NCBI GenBank assembly: GCA_016756695.1
Contig: CP066701.1
Location: 3,058,001 to 3,122,000, forward strand
Source: Heyndrickxia sporothermodurans
GTDB taxonomy: Bacteria; Bacillota; Bacilli; Bacillales; Bacillaceae_C
DNA: 64,000 nt
Direction of reading: 5' to 3'
Under the pieces are notes generated by a model. It did no database searches, was not told where the DNA came from, and saw only the letters and a list, made by a program, of their open reading frames with translations. The translations under genes and the position numbers were made by a program. Below are positions 63,470 through 64,000 of the stretch, in pieces (within the stretch, counting starts at the first letter, position 1; each line of letters opens with the position of its first letter).

Positions 63470-64000
63470 ATGGATTTTAGTCTTACAGCAGAACAAGCAA
63501 TGATCCGGCGAACAATTAAAGAGTTTGCCGCGGAAGAAGTTGAAAAAGGGGCATTGGAAAGAGATAGTAATAAAGAGTTCCCAAAGGAAATATTTAATAA
63601 ATTATCGGATTTAGGGATGATGGGTCTGCCATTTCCTGAAGAATATGGTGGAGCAGGTGCAGATACAATAAGTTTTGCCATTGTAGTCGAAGAATTAAGT
63701 AAAGCTTGCGGCTCAACAGGTATCACTTACTCTGCCCATATATCTTTAGGCGGGGCACCCATTAATATGTTTGGAACGAAGGCTCAAAAAGAGAAATACT
63801 TAGTTCCAATCTGTACAGGCGAATCACTCGGTGCCTTTGGGTTGACTGAACCAACTGCTGGATCAGATGCCGGCGGAACACAAACAACAGCAGTCGAGGA
63901 CGGAGATAACTTTGTAATTAATGGGAATAAGTGCTTTATTACGAATGCTAGCTATGCTAAATACTTAGCGTTAACTGCTGTTACCGGTATGGAAAACAAT
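63470..64000 (+). CDS. Acyl-CoA dehydrogenase, N-terminal part (runs off window)
   Basis: 177 residues visible from ATG 63470 (AAAAAGGGGG upstream). Starts MDFSLTAEQAMIRRTIKEFA, the N-terminal helical domain, and reaches the flavin-binding beta domain signature GAFGLTEPTAGSDAGG. FAD enzyme introducing the alpha-beta double bond into acyl-CoA. Short-chain/butyryl-type is likely from the likeness but chain length cannot be set. The frame is open to the window edge. Confidence 0.93.
   Translation, partial: MDFSLTAEQAMIRRTIKEFAAEEVEKGALERDSNKEFPKEIFNKLSDLGMMGLPFPEEYGGAGADTISFAIVVEELSKACGSTGITYSAHISLGGAPINMFGTKAQKEKYLVPICTGESLGAFGLTEPTAGSDAGGTQTTAVEDGDNFVINGNKCFITNASYAKYLALTAVTGMENN

Overview
The window is a chromosomal segment of a low-GC, endospore-forming member of the Bacillaceae. 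It carries sporulation genes (sigK, sda, gpr, spoIIP, yqfC, yqfD), competence genes (comEA, comEB, comEC, comER) and the class I heat-shock operon with a perfect CIRCE operator. Gene order follows the yqe/yqf region of Bacillus subtilis closely, from sda-yqeG to dnaG-sigA. No rRNA, tRNA or CRISPR array was seen. The species cannot be named from this sequence alone.

Layout. (1) 1-2174: right-hand part of a nested insertion sequence. (2) 2200-2840: a cluster of very small ORFs, one of YrzI type, with tandem terminator-like hairpins, just upstream of an uninterrupted sigK. (3) 4.0-7.3 kb: oligoendopeptidase and the divergent phosphatidylethanolamine pair pssA/psd. (4) 7.4-12.9 kb: the sporulation checkpoint gene sda, a DnaA-box cluster with a LexA-like site, then yqeG-yqeH-aroE-yhbY-nadD-yqeK-rsfS-yqeM. 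(5) 13-17.7 kb: comER divergent from comEA-comEB-comEC, then yqzM. (6) 17.7-19.4 kb: an IS110/IS1111-type element with a structured downstream RNA region, followed by a Bacillus-type dispersed repeat. (7) 19.9-26.2 kb: holA, rpsT, gpr, spoIIP, yqxA, lepA. (8) 26.3-35.7 kb: hemW and the hrcA-grpE-dnaK-dnaJ-prmA-rsmE-mtaB operon. (9) 35.7-43.6 kb: deoC, a Na/Pi transporter, rpsU-yqeY, the nfeD/floA/yqfB membrane cluster, yqfC-yqfD-phoH. (10) 43.8-53.4 kb: pgpH (split by an insertion), ybeY, dgkA, cdd, era, yqzL, recO. (11) 57.4-64 kb: ccpN, the PPDK regulator, yqxD, dnaG, sigA, an unknown membrane protein and the start of an acyl-CoA dehydrogenase.

The most striking structure is a 4-kb nested mobile element present three times. 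An IS1182/IS5-like element received an IS66 element in its 5' leader, with an 8-bp duplication TGGTCAAC/GTTGACCA at the junctions. The whole nested unit then spread. Copies 2 and 3 are each flanked by a different 5-bp duplication (ATTAG, ACATG). Copy 2 splits the cyclic-di-AMP phosphodiesterase gene pgpH, and removing the element plus one duplication restores the reading frame exactly. Copy 3 swaps the last residue of RecO for eight element-encoded residues. Frameshifts in the copies fall almost only at GCWGC or GGCC motifs and in homopolymers, so some may be residual assembly errors rather than decay.

Other points: yqxD appears to start at a non-standard ATA codon; glyQS is absent from its usual place between recO and ccpN; and several genes too short for routine ORF calling (sda, yqzM, yqzL, YrzI-like, a 28-residue membrane peptide) are present.
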